Source: Winslowiella toletana (GTDB taxonomy: Bacteria > Pseudomonadota > Gammaproteobacteria > Enterobacterales > Enterobacteriaceae). From it: a stretch of 64,000 bases of DNA. Below, in pieces: positions 19,430 to 26,896 of this stretch (positions within the stretch are counted from its first letter, which is position 1; each line of letters starts with the position of its first letter). The stretch is from positions 4,340,001 to 4,404,000 of the forward strand of contig NZ_CP134152.1 of NCBI RefSeq assembly GCF_032164335.1, in the 5' to 3' direction. Made by a program: the position numbers and the translations under genes. The notes under the pieces are model-generated. The model saw nothing but the letters and a program-made list of their open reading frames with translations, was not told the origin of the DNA and did not search any database.

Positions 19430-19900
19430 ATGCATATTCCCCCGTTTTCACCCCGCCAGTGGGGGCTAAATCAGCGAACTGCAGAGGAACATCATCCCTC
19501 TGATGAGCAAGAGCAACAGCGCTTTAGCTCGTTAATGGGGATGTCGCCCAAAAAACGTGACACTTCGTCGACGATAGCCAGCGGTCGCGGTTCGGATACG
19601 TTGGCCAAAACCTTTCACTGGGAAGGTGCGAATGGTTTACCACTGACGTCAGACTGGCGCATGAAAGAATCATTAACCAGCAGCTGGCTGCGCTGGCGTC
19701 TGACTAATGGCCCGCTGGCCGGACTGGAAATTGAGGCCTGTTACCGCAATGACGACATGTCTGTCCGCTTGCGAACACAGGATCTGGAACCGTTGTTACG
19801 GCGGGTGGGTTCGGCGCGCCAGTTGGAGCAGCAGTTGGCCACGCAGTTTAACTGCCATGTCACGGTGGAGATTAATGATGCAGATCGCGCAGCTGAGTAA
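19430..19900 (+). CDS. sctP: type III secretion needle-length regulator SctP
   Basis: 156 residues, placed between sctO and sctQ exactly where ssaP lies in SPI-2 (124 residues). The N-terminal third is polar and probably disordered. The C-terminal ~90 residues (LTNGPLAGLEIEACYRNDDM onwards) form the compact domain typical of the substrate-switch proteins. It should set needle length and switch the apparatus from early to later substrates. GGAG lies five bases before the ATG. The end overlaps the sctQ start. Identification is by position and domain layout more than by residues. Confidence 0.75.
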   Translation: MHIPPFSPRQWGLNQRTAEEHHPSDEQEQQRFSSLMGMSPKKRDTSSTIASGRGSDTLAKTFHWEGANGLPLTSDWRMKESLTSSWLRWRLTNGPLAGLEIEACYRNDDMSVRLRTQDLEPLLRRVGSARQLEQQLATQFNCHVTVEINDADRAAE

Positions 19901-20861
19901 AGATCAGGGACGCCTGATCAAAAAAGTAGGGCATGGCTTACAGCTGTTCAGCGAGCAAGGCAGCATACAGCTGTCATTTCGCCAGCAAAACGCATCCAGC
20001 GGCTTGCTGCTGCATGCCCAGTTTCACGATCGGCCGGTAACACTGTGGCTGGATGAACAGCAATGGTGCCAGTGGGTAACGCCGATGCTGGCAGTCCCTT
20101 CGCTGGCATTGGCTCCCGCCGAATTACAGTCTTTACTGGCGCACTGGACACTGGCAGACGCCAGCGAATGCAGCGACAGCGGTGATTTATTGTGGCCAGA
20201 GGCACAGACTCTGCAACCCGGTGACGCGCCAGAAGGACTGGGCTGGAGCATGACTATTCAGCGCGCAGACCGGCAGCTGGATCTGCGCCTGCTCAGTGGT
20301 GCTGAACCCTGGATCGACAGTCTGGCGGATAATATGTTTCCGGTAAATTTCACTGATGATCAGGCCGAAATTATCCTGACTGCCAGCCTGCTGGCGGGCT
20401 GGAGCACCGTCACTGCCGGACAACTCAGCTCACTGCGGCCAGGCGATGCGCTGATGCTGCATAAAAGCTGGCAGATTTCTGAGGGACAGGTTGCCCTGTT
20501 TCTCGATCGACCGCTCGCCATTATCGCGCAAAGTAGCGAGCAAGAGACTTTTACTATCGAGGCAGTAATGAGTGATTTTGAAGACTGGATGGACCTTTCC
20601 CCCTCACTTGAGACCAATACCATTCATGGTAACAGTGTCGAGCAGGCGCTGAATGAAGCTACGGTGAACGTCACGGTGGAAGTGGCTCAGTTGGCGGTTT
20701 CGATTCAGGAGTTGAGCAACATGGTAGCCGGAGGATTGCTGTCTGGCGTGGCCCAGCAGAACGGGCTGGTGACATTGAAAGTGGGCAACCGCGCCATTGC
20801 GCGTGGCTCTTTACTGGCGTTCGACGGCAAGATGGCAGTAAAAATCGACCACCTTTGCTGA
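19878..20861 (+). CDS. sctQ: type III secretion C-ring/sorting platform protein SctQ
   Basis: 327 residues (SsaQ 322). The C-terminal ~75 residues are a SpoA/FliN-type domain (VNVTVEVAQLAVSIQELSNM ... LVTLKVGNRAIARGSLLAFDGKMAVKI). It is the scaffold of the cytoplasmic sorting platform. The start at 19878 has GGTGGAG seven bases upstream and gives family length; a far longer upstream frame from 19707 only shadows sctP. An internal start at 20568 probably yields a second product (separate entry). Confidence 0.92.
   Translation: MQIAQLSKDQGRLIKKVGHGLQLFSEQGSIQLSFRQQNASSGLLLHAQFHDRPVTLWLDEQQWCQWVTPMLAVPSLALAPAELQSLLAHWTLADASECSDSGDLLWPEAQTLQPGDAPEGLGWSMTIQRADRQLDLRLLSGAEPWIDSLADNMFPVNFTDDQAEIILTASLLAGWSTVTAGQLSSLRPGDALMLHKSWQISEGQVALFLDRPLAIIAQSSEQETFTIEAVMSDFEDWMDLSPSLETNTIHGNSVEQALNEATVNVTVEVAQLAVSIQELSNMVAGGLLSGVAQQNGLVTLKVGNRAIARGSLLAFDGKMAVKIDHLC
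20568..20861 (+). CDS. sctQ: internal-start short form of SctQ
   Basis: An in-frame ATG at 20568 has GAGG at 20559-20562 five bases upstream. It would give a 97-residue protein consisting of the C-terminal SpoA domain. Salmonella SsaQ and Yersinia YscQ are known to make such a short form by tandem translation, and it binds the long form in the sorting platform. The ribosome site is seen in the sequence; its use is inferred. Confidence 0.6.
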   Translation: MSDFEDWMDLSPSLETNTIHGNSVEQALNEATVNVTVEVAQLAVSIQELSNMVAGGLLSGVAQQNGLVTLKVGNRAIARGSLLAFDGKMAVKIDHLC

Positions 20862-20867
20862 GGTAAT

Positions 20868-20885
20868 CCAGGGTGTTCACCTGAT
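20868..20885. promoter_or_regulatory. degenerate 7-4-7 palindrome before sctR
   Basis: The right arm ACCTGAT is perfect, but the left arm CCAGGGT matches poorly. It lies in the 83-bp sctQ-sctR spacer, the only sizeable gap in this operon, where sctR also lacks a clear ribosome site. A secondary promoter here is possible but weakly supported. Confidence 0.25.
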
Positions 20886-20944
20886 ACGCCTGACGTCAGT
20901 GGTTGGTGATAATAGCCGCCATATTTGATTTCCGTGTAGCTCTC

Positions 20945-21595
20945 ATGGCGTTATTAGACAATCCATTACAACTTATTATTGTACTGTTTGCCCTCTCGAT
21001 CTTGCCGTTATTGATCGTGTTGGGCACTTCCTTTCTGAAACTATCTATCGTGTTTGCCCTGCTGCGAAACGCGCTGGGTATCCAGCAAATACCGCCGAAT
21101 ATTGCGCTGTATGGGCTGGCGCTGGTGTTGACATTTTTTACCATGGCACCGGTGGTACTGGCGATTCAGGATAACCTCGCCGAAAACCCGGTCAGCCTGG
21201 AATCTCCAGCGTTTATCCAACAGGTTGAGACCGGCATTCTGGCACCCTACCGCGAGTTTCTGGAGCGCAATACCGCACCGGAGCAGGTGCATTTCTTTGT
21301 CGATATTGGTCACCAAATCTGGCCTGAAAAATATCAGCAACGCATTCCAGACAACTCACTGCTGGTAATGATGCCGGCGTTTACCGTCAGCCAGTTGATT
21401 GAAGCCTTCAAGATCGGCCTGCTGCTGTTCCTGCCTTTTATTGCCATTGATCTGGTGGTTTCTAACGTCTTGCTGGCGATGGGCATGATGATGGTTTCGC
21501 CGATGACAATTTCTATGCCACTGAAACTTCTGGTCTTCGTCCTGATGGGCGGCTGGGAGAAGTTATTGCGCCAGCTGGTCCTCTCCTTTTCCTGA
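20945..21595 (+). CDS. sctR: type III secretion export apparatus protein SctR
   Basis: 216 residues (SsaR 215). The FliP/YscR family hallmarks are all present: LSILPLLIVLGTSFLKLSIV, LRNALGIQQIPPNIALYGLA and LLAMGMMMVSPMTISMPLKL, with four membrane segments. Five SctR copies form the core of the inner-membrane export pore with SctS and SctT. The start at 20945 is chosen by alignment to SsaR; upstream in-frame codons to 20903 have no family similarity. The ribosome site is weak. Confidence 0.96.
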   Translation: MALLDNPLQLIIVLFALSILPLLIVLGTSFLKLSIVFALLRNALGIQQIPPNIALYGLALVLTFFTMAPVVLAIQDNLAENPVSLESPAFIQQVETGILAPYREFLERNTAPEQVHFFVDIGHQIWPEKYQQRIPDNSLLVMMPAFTVSQLIEAFKIGLLLFLPFIAIDLVVSNVLLAMGMMMVSPMTISMPLKLLVFVLMGGWEKLLRQLVLSFS

Positions 21596-21609
21596 TCGCG
21601 GAGTAAAAA

Positions 21610-21879
21610 ATGAGTGAAGCGATGATCACCCAGCTGGCGACGCAGATGATGTGGCTGGTACTGATACTTTCCCTGCCGGTGGTTATGGTGGCCTCATTTG
21701 TCGGTATTCTGGTGAGCCTGATGCAGGCGCTGACCCAGATTCAGGAGCAGACCATTCAGTTCCTCGCCAAACTGGTCGCCGTCTCGATAACGCTGGCGGT
21801 AACTTACAGTTGGATGGGCGACGTAATACTGACCTATGCAGGGCTGGCATTTGACCAAATCACCCAGATGAGGGAATGA
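21610..21879 (+). CDS. sctS: type III secretion export apparatus protein SctS
   Basis: 89 residues with two membrane hairpin helices separated by the conserved FVGILVSLMQALTQIQEQT loop of the FliQ/YscS family. It wraps around SctR/SctT in the export gate. GGAG lies six to seven bases before the ATG. It ends two bases before sctT. Confidence 0.95.
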   Translation: MSEAMITQLATQMMWLVLILSLPVVMVASFVGILVSLMQALTQIQEQTIQFLAKLVAVSITLAVTYSWMGDVILTYAGLAFDQITQMRE

Positions 21880-21880
21880 C

Positions 21881-22657
21881 ATGGTCAGCTTGTGGATACA
21901 ATGGTTGCCGATTCTTGGTCTGTGTATGTTACGCCCGCTGGGCGTATTTCTGCTGATGCCGCTGTTTAGCACCGGCAACCTCGGCGGCATGCTGACCCGC
22001 AACGCACTGTTATTAATGATCGCCTTGCCACTGGTGCCGGTTTATACCGAATGGCCCGTACCTGCCGCGGGTGCCTGGGGATTTTTTATCCTCGCCGCAG
22101 GCGAGCTGTGTATTGGACTGGTCATTGGCTTTTGCGCCGCCATCCCCTTCTGGGCGCTGGATATGGCAGGTTTTATCATTGATACCATGCGTGGTTCCTC
22201 AATGGCCAGCGTACTTAACCCGCTGTTAGGGCAGCAATCCTCGCTGTTCGGTCTGTTATTTACCCAAGTTTTTGGCGTGCTGTTTCTGATGAGCGGAAGT
22301 TTTAACGAACTGATGCGCGCCATTTATCACTCTTATCAAACCCTACCACCCGGCGGGGGGCTGCATTACGGACCTGATGCGCTGGCCTTTATCAGCCAGC
22401 AGTGGCAACTGATGTATGAACTGGGAATTCGCTTCGCCATGCCAGCGATGGTGGTGATTCTGCTGGTGGATATGGCAATGGGGCTGATTAACCGCTCCGC
22501 TCAGCAGTTAAACGTCTTTTTCCTGGCGATGCCGATTAAAAGTGCCTTTGCGCTGCTGATGCTGATCATCAGTTTTAACTTCGCCTATGGCAGTTTGCTG
22601 GAATACAGCATGTTCTTTAAGAATCTGAGCAGCAGGTTGCTGGAGGCTTTTTCATGA
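21881..22657 (+). CDS. sctT: type III secretion export apparatus protein SctT
   Basis: 258 residues (SsaT 259), FliR/YscT family with about six membrane segments and conserved stretches RPLGVFLLMPLFS, GFIIDTMRGSSMASVLNPL and MGLINRSAQQLNVFFLAMP. A single copy completes the SctR5S4T pore. Its TGA overlaps the sctU start (ATGA), so the two are coupled. Confidence 0.95.
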   Translation: MVSLWIQWLPILGLCMLRPLGVFLLMPLFSTGNLGGMLTRNALLLMIALPLVPVYTEWPVPAAGAWGFFILAAGELCIGLVIGFCAAIPFWALDMAGFIIDTMRGSSMASVLNPLLGQQSSLFGLLFTQVFGVLFLMSGSFNELMRAIYHSYQTLPPGGGLHYGPDALAFISQQWQLMYELGIRFAMPAMVVILLVDMAMGLINRSAQQLNVFFLAMPIKSAFALLMLIISFNFAYGSLLEYSMFFKNLSSRLLEAFS

Positions 22658-23721
22658 GTGAAAAAACCGAAAAGCCCACACCGAAAAAAATTCGTGATGC
22701 GCGTAAAAAAGGCCAGGTCGCCAAAAGCGTTGAGGTCACCAGCGGCGTGCAGCTGGCAGTGATACTTGGCTATTTCACCTTCGAAGGGCCTGCGCTATGG
22801 CGCATATTGGTGCAACTGCAGGAGCTGGCAATCAATGCGACCAATCAAACGCTGAGCATAGGTCTGGGCCAATTGATGGAAGCAGTGGGCTCACTGGCAC
22901 TGCGTTTCGTTTCGGGCATTGCGGCGGTAATGATCACCACGACCGCCTTCAGCATTCTGGTGCAGATTGGTCCACTGCTTGCCACCGAGGCATTAAAACC
23001 CTCGGCGAAAAAGCTCAATGTCATGTCCAATCTGAAAAACATATTTTCCGCTAAAAATCTGTTTGAGTTCGTCAAATCAGTGCTGAAAGTGTCATTGCTT
23101 TCGCTGATTTTCTTTTATCTGTTGCGACAGTACAGCTCCACTATTCAGTTTCTACCGCTCTATCCGGTTATCAACGGGCTGGAAGTGGCGATGCGCCTGC
23201 TGTTCTGGATGTTTCTGTCACTGATTGGTTTTTATGTGGTCATTGGCATCGCCGACCTCGCCTTCCAACGCCATGACAACACTAAAAAAATGATGATGTC
23301 GATGGATGATATTAAGCAGGAGCATAAAAACCTCGAGGGAAATTCAGAAATAAAGCAGAAGCGCAAAGAAGTGCATCGCGAAATACAGAGCGGCAGTCTG
23401 GCGGCCAACGTTAAAAAGTCGACCGCCGTGGTGCGAAACCCGACTCATATTGCCGTTTGCCTTTATTACCATCCGGACAAATCACCGCTGCCGCAGGTTA
23501 TTGAAATGGGACGCGACAAACGCGCATTACATATTGTGCAATTAGCGGAAAAAGCCGGTGTTCCGGTCGTAGAAAACATTCTGGTGGCGCGCGCACTCGC
23601 CAATGGAACCCCGGTTGGCGGTTATATTCCGGCCGAACTTTTTGAACCTGTGGCGCATATTCTGCGCCTTGCGATGAAGCTGGACTACGATGACGATGAT
23701 AGTGAAGAAGATGAAAATTAA
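22654..23721 (+). CDS. sctU: type III secretion autoprotease/switch SctU
   Basis: 355 residues (SsaU 352), FlhB/YscU family. It has four N-terminal membrane helices, then the cytoplasmic domain with the self-cleaving motif NPTH at Asn262-Pro263 (VVRNPTHIAVCLYY). Cleavage between Asn and Pro permits the substrate switch. The C-terminal tail is strongly acidic (DYDDDDSEEDEN). Its end overlaps the start of the lytic transglycosylase gene. Confidence 0.96.
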   Translation: MSEKTEKPTPKKIRDARKKGQVAKSVEVTSGVQLAVILGYFTFEGPALWRILVQLQELAINATNQTLSIGLGQLMEAVGSLALRFVSGIAAVMITTTAFSILVQIGPLLATEALKPSAKKLNVMSNLKNIFSAKNLFEFVKSVLKVSLLSLIFFYLLRQYSSTIQFLPLYPVINGLEVAMRLLFWMFLSLIGFYVVIGIADLAFQRHDNTKKMMMSMDDIKQEHKNLEGNSEIKQKRKEVHREIQSGSLAANVKKSTAVVRNPTHIAVCLYYHPDKSPLPQVIEMGRDKRALHIVQLAEKAGVPVVENILVARALANGTPVGGYIPAELFEPVAHILRLAMKLDYDDDDSEEDEN

Positions 23722-24595
23722 AAATTTATCGGTATTATTATTTTGTACCGGATTAAGCGGCTGTTCTTTATGGCACTCTTTTGTAGATACGCCACCCCAG
23801 GAGGTTGACGCTTCCCTCTCGGTGACAGAGTCTGATATGGCAAATGATTTCGTCGAGCAGCCGGTAGAGCCACTCTCCTGGACCCGCGTGCAGGAGAGTA
23901 GCAGCGCGATGACTGCAACGGTGCCTGAGAAGGAAGAAATCAATCCCGCTCAGCCAACTGCAAAAACCAGTGCTGAATTGCCGACACCCCCGGTCGTAAC
24001 TGCCGCTCAACAAAGGGACAGAGACCGTTTTCATCCGCTGGTTGAGCAGGTGTCGGCAGAGTTCGGCCTTGATGCCGACCTGCTGCACGCGATGATCCGC
24101 GTTGAGTCAAACTATCAGCATGAGGCCGTTTCGCCTAAAGGCGCGCGTGGTTTGATGCAGGTTATGCCTGCTACCGGCGAGCGCTTCGGTTACACCGATT
24201 TGCTGGATCCACAGCACAACCTGCGCGCCGGAGCCAGTTATATGCAGTGGTTAATCAAACACTTCGATAATGATTTAACGCTGGCTCTGGCAGGCTATAA
24301 TGCCGGCGAAGGCGCGGTAAAGCGCTACGGTAAAACCATTCCACCGTATCGCGAAACGCAGCACTATGTAAAAAAGGTGATGGCCCATTACCAGCAGCCA
24401 CAGCCACAGCGTCACTCTCTTCCTGCGGACAAGCAGTACGCTATGCAATCGGAAACGGTGGCAGATAAACCCGTGGAGAAAGTTGCACTCAATGGTCATG
24501 CGCTAGCCGCAAAACTGTTGGGACTATTGATATCCGCGCCCAGTGCAGCAGCCAACAAGCAACATAATACGCAAGATACCAGCCATGCCCTGTAA
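23711..24595 (+). CDS. lipoprotein lytic transglycosylase of the secretion island
   Basis: 294 residues. A lipoprotein signal (LLFCTGLSGC; lipobox cysteine near residue 17) and a ~90-residue Ser/Thr/Pro/Glu-rich linker precede an SLT domain with catalytic Glu in IRVESNYQHEAVSPKGARGL, then GLMQVMPATGERFGY and LALAGYNAGEGAVKRYGK. It cleaves peptidoglycan glycan strands, probably to open a passage for the injectisome. The ATG lies inside the sctU end, so it belongs to the apparatus operon. Lipid anchoring differs from the periplasmic IagB/EtgA type. The C-terminal ~60 residues are unassigned. Confidence 0.85.
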   Translation: MKIKNLSVLLFCTGLSGCSLWHSFVDTPPQEVDASLSVTESDMANDFVEQPVEPLSWTRVQESSSAMTATVPEKEEINPAQPTAKTSAELPTPPVVTAAQQRDRDRFHPLVEQVSAEFGLDADLLHAMIRVESNYQHEAVSPKGARGLMQVMPATGERFGYTDLLDPQHNLRAGASYMQWLIKHFDNDLTLALAGYNAGEGAVKRYGKTIPPYRETQHYVKKVMAHYQQPQPQRHSLPADKQYAMQSETVADKPVEKVALNGHALAAKLLGLLISAPSAAANKQHNTQDTSHAL

Positions 24596-24720
24596 ATAGC
24601 CGTGGGAAAAACGATTATCGCTGTTCTGATCCAGTTTACATCTTTATTACTGATGTTCACCGTTCGCCTTGCTGTATTCCGATGCAGAACAAAAGCATCC
24701 GCTGCCGATAATATTAAAAT

Positions 24721-24771
24721 AGCGCCTCTGATAAATTAATTAAATTATTTAAATTAATTTACCAGAGGCGA
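24721..24771 (+). terminator. long hairpin after the lytic transglycosylase gene
   Basis: CGCCTCTG (24723-24730) pairs with CAGAGGCG (24763-24770), and inside it TAAATTAATT pairs with AATTAATTTA, giving an 18-bp imperfect stem with one A-C mismatch. It is followed by ATTTTAT on the plus strand. Confidence 0.7.
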
Positions 24772-24874
24772 TTTTATCGTTGGTTAAGGTTAATAATTAT
24801 CTCTTCAGGTATCTGATCTGTTCCTGCTAAGCAACTTGCTAAAGAAATGATGAGTACCAGGGCGACATCACAAT

Positions 24875-24901
24875 AAAAAATCGCGACCACAGCCGATTTT
24901 T
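24875..24901 (-). terminator. terminator of the translocator operon
   Basis: Stem AAAAATCG / CGATTTTT, 46 bp after the sseE stop on the minus strand, ending in a T run on that strand. The stem is AT-rich, so strength is moderate. Confidence 0.55.
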
Positions 24902-24946
24902 ATTTCAGCAATGGTCGCAGCAGAAAGGATAATAATATACGGGCTA

Positions 24947-25381
24947 TCACGCCACGGCAGCTTTACGCTTAACCCCGGCGTCATAAATAAGCCACAGTTC
25001 GCCGTCAATCTCCTGCCAGTAAGCGCCCTGATAAATCAGCGCATCAGCCAGGCGCTGGCGCATGCTCAGCACATCAGCCTGAATGCTGTCCAGCAACATA
25101 CCGCGCACGCACTTCATCTGCGGTACTTTGCGTTCCAGTTGATGAATCAGTTTAATAAATCCTGCGGCCGCACGATTATGGTTGCCGGTATCGCTGTTAG
25201 CTTTAAAATCGCAGACCACCAACTGACCCTCTTCCAGCCGGTACACCAGCTCAAAGTCTGCCAGGGTGACTCGCCAGCCAATTACCAACGGGCTATTGCC
25301 AAAATAAGCCACTTGCGGCGTTTTACCCTGGCTGCGTAAATAGTCAGTTACTGCATCGGTATTTTCTGTAACTTGCTGCAT
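24947..25381 (-). CDS. sseE: SseE-like type III secretion chaperone
   Basis: 144 residues from the ATG at 25381, which has GGAG six bases upstream; an upstream in-frame ATG at 25408 lacks one. Similar to Salmonella SseE (137): the run QVAYFGNSPLVIGWRV ... ELVYRLEEGQLVVCDFKA parallels AYLGETAILLGQQFILSPYLVIYRIEAKEMIICEF as I recall it. The size and predicted alpha/beta fold suit a small-substrate type III chaperone. It is the last gene of the translocator operon, as in SPI-2 where sseE follows sseD. Confidence 0.75.
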   Translation of the reverse strand: MQQVTENTDAVTDYLRSQGKTPQVAYFGNSPLVIGWRVTLADFELVYRLEEGQLVVCDFKANSDTGNHNRAAAGFIKLIHQLERKVPQMKCVRGMLLDSIQADVLSMRQRLADALIYQGAYWQEIDGELWLIYDAGVKRKAAVA

Positions 25382-25434
25382 ATTCTTCTCCTTCAAGGGA
25401 TTAAGCACTCAGGCTTAACCCCATTTTTCTGCTA

Positions 25435-26028
25435 CTACAGGCGCACAGCACCCATAATGCGCTCTTGCAGGCTCATCAGTTCACGCGTCATTTCCAGCAT
25501 CCGACGGGAAGCTTCTGCCGCTTTATCCGCGGTAGCAGCCAGCCCTTTCCAGTATTCGCTGGCGGCGTTCGACTGATAGTCACCTAACAATTGCATCTCC
25601 TGCGCTTCGCGGGTGATTCCGGCACCTTTCATCCCGGCACTGCCTTCACTTATTTTACCCATGCCATCCGCGCCGCCGGAAATCAGTGACCCGCCGCTGG
25701 ATGCCACGCCGCCGAGAAATGCGCCTGCAACGCTGAATCCACCGGAGAGAATTTTCGCCGTGGCGTTACCGCGTGCCGCCGAATAATTCAGTTCAATGGC
25801 TTTCTCTTTACTCGCCATAGCCGTGAGATCTTTTTTATGAGCCGCCGATTGTTGAGCGGTGTAGTGTTCGCGCTGCATATCGCGAATATCACCGTTCATT
25901 TTTTGCAGCATGGCAATCAGGTCATCAATTGTTGCCAGGGCGCCATTGCCTGCCGCAGAGCGCGTGCTGGTAGTTTCAGGCGTAACAGGTGCAGTATTGG
26001 TATTATTAATTTGGTTGATGGTACTCAT
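25435..26028 (-). CDS. sseD: SseD/EspB-like translocator (SctB)
   Basis: 197 residues (SseD 195). The ATG at 26028 follows GGAG by nine bases and is preferred over 26043. The N-terminus is polar and Thr-rich. A glycine-rich hydrophobic segment (ILSGGFSVAGAFLGGVASSG) lies near the middle and amphipathic helices follow, the layout of minor pore-forming translocators. It is expected to insert in the host membrane with the SseC-like protein. It lies between gene X (26075-26884) and sseE. Confidence 0.72.
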   Translation of the reverse strand: MSTINQINNTNTAPVTPETTSTRSAAGNGALATIDDLIAMLQKMNGDIRDMQREHYTAQQSAAHKKDLTAMASKEKAIELNYSAARGNATAKILSGGFSVAGAFLGGVASSGGSLISGGADGMGKISEGSAGMKGAGITREAQEMQLLGDYQSNAASEYWKGLAATADKAAEASRRMLEMTRELMSLQERIMGAVRL

Positions 26029-26074
26029 CTTTTCTGTCTCCATTTATTTTGTTTACCGATAATCGGTGAGTGAT

Positions 26075-26884
26075 TTAACTTTTTCTGAATGCGCCTTTCA
26101 TAATTTCAGTGGCGCTGGCAATAATCATCGCCATATGGTTACCGGTATTGACCAGTTGCGTTAACTGCTGATCCAACTCTTGCTGGCTGGCATCGCCCAT
26201 TTGCAGCGCACCATCGATCTGCTCTTTTGTTTTATCCATATAGTCCTGGGCAATGGCCTTAATGCTTTCCCGCAATTCGCTACTGATGTTGTAGCTGGCG
26301 GCATGCAGCCCACACATGCTGCTGATACTTCCCACCGCATCTGCCGCATCCTTGTTATCACTGGTGCCAACCCATGCTTTGACTCCATTCATCATTGCCC
26401 CAACTGATGAAAGTATGTTGCTGGTAAAAGAGTCTTCAATCGCTTGCTGGCCAATAGCCTGAATCGCGATAGCCGTAGCGGAAACCTCCGGCTTGAGCTC
26501 TTCGGCCATATCTCGCTGCCGTTCGCCATCGCGTAAAGAGACAGCCATGATCAACGCAATCAACTCAAACATAGTGAAGGTCTGCGCTTGATTACTGACG
26601 CCAACTACTTCCGCAGCGGCTTGCCTGATAACACCGGCTAATTCTGTATCTTCCAGCCCTTCGGATGCATAATTAGCGGCACTGTTTAAGGCTCCCTCTA
26701 TTCGATTAAGCTGTTGCTGATCAATCTCTTGCATGGCAAACATCGCGACGCCTTCAGCAGTAAGCCCCTCCGTCAAAACACTATTGGCTTCGGTGTGCTC
26801 AAGCGATAACCCTGCTGCTTTCTCGCTGGGCTGCGATGAGATTTGCACCTGGCTATGGCTACCGAAACGGCTTACTGCATCCAT
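26075..26884 (-). CDS. extra translocator-operon protein X, function unknown
   Basis: 269 residues, not recognised with confidence. It lies between the sseC-like and sseD-like genes, where SPI-2 has nothing. It has no signal peptide. The sequence is mostly helical, with one moderately hydrophobic stretch near 100-115 (TMFELIALIMAVSLRDGE) and Gln/Glu-rich coiled regions at both sides. The stretch after a Thr-Met-Phe turn recalls the central helix of SseB-type proteins. It could be a third translocator or tip-like component, or a diverged second SseD. It starts 12 bp after sseC. Confidence 0.55.
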   Translation of the reverse strand: MDAVSRFGSHSQVQISSQPSEKAAGLSLEHTEANSVLTEGLTAEGVAMFAMQEIDQQQLNRIEGALNSAANYASEGLEDTELAGVIRQAAAEVVGVSNQAQTFTMFELIALIMAVSLRDGERQRDMAEELKPEVSATAIAIQAIGQQAIEDSFTSNILSSVGAMMNGVKAWVGTSDNKDAADAVGSISSMCGLHAASYNISSELRESIKAIAQDYMDKTKEQIDGALQMGDASQQELDQQLTQLVNTGNHMAMIIASATEIMKGAFRKS

Positions 26885-26896
26885 AATGACTCCTGT

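Larger units (their letters stand above)
24596..24946. other. convergent intergenic region with two terminators
   Basis: 351 bp between the plus-strand apparatus operon and the minus-strand translocator operon. It holds the two hairpins listed separately. No other gene or repeat was seen. Confidence 0.6.

Noticed and set aside
19707..19877. Upstream extension of sctQ over sctP
   Set aside because: It reads sctP in another frame; the start at 19878 has a ribosome site and gives the family length.
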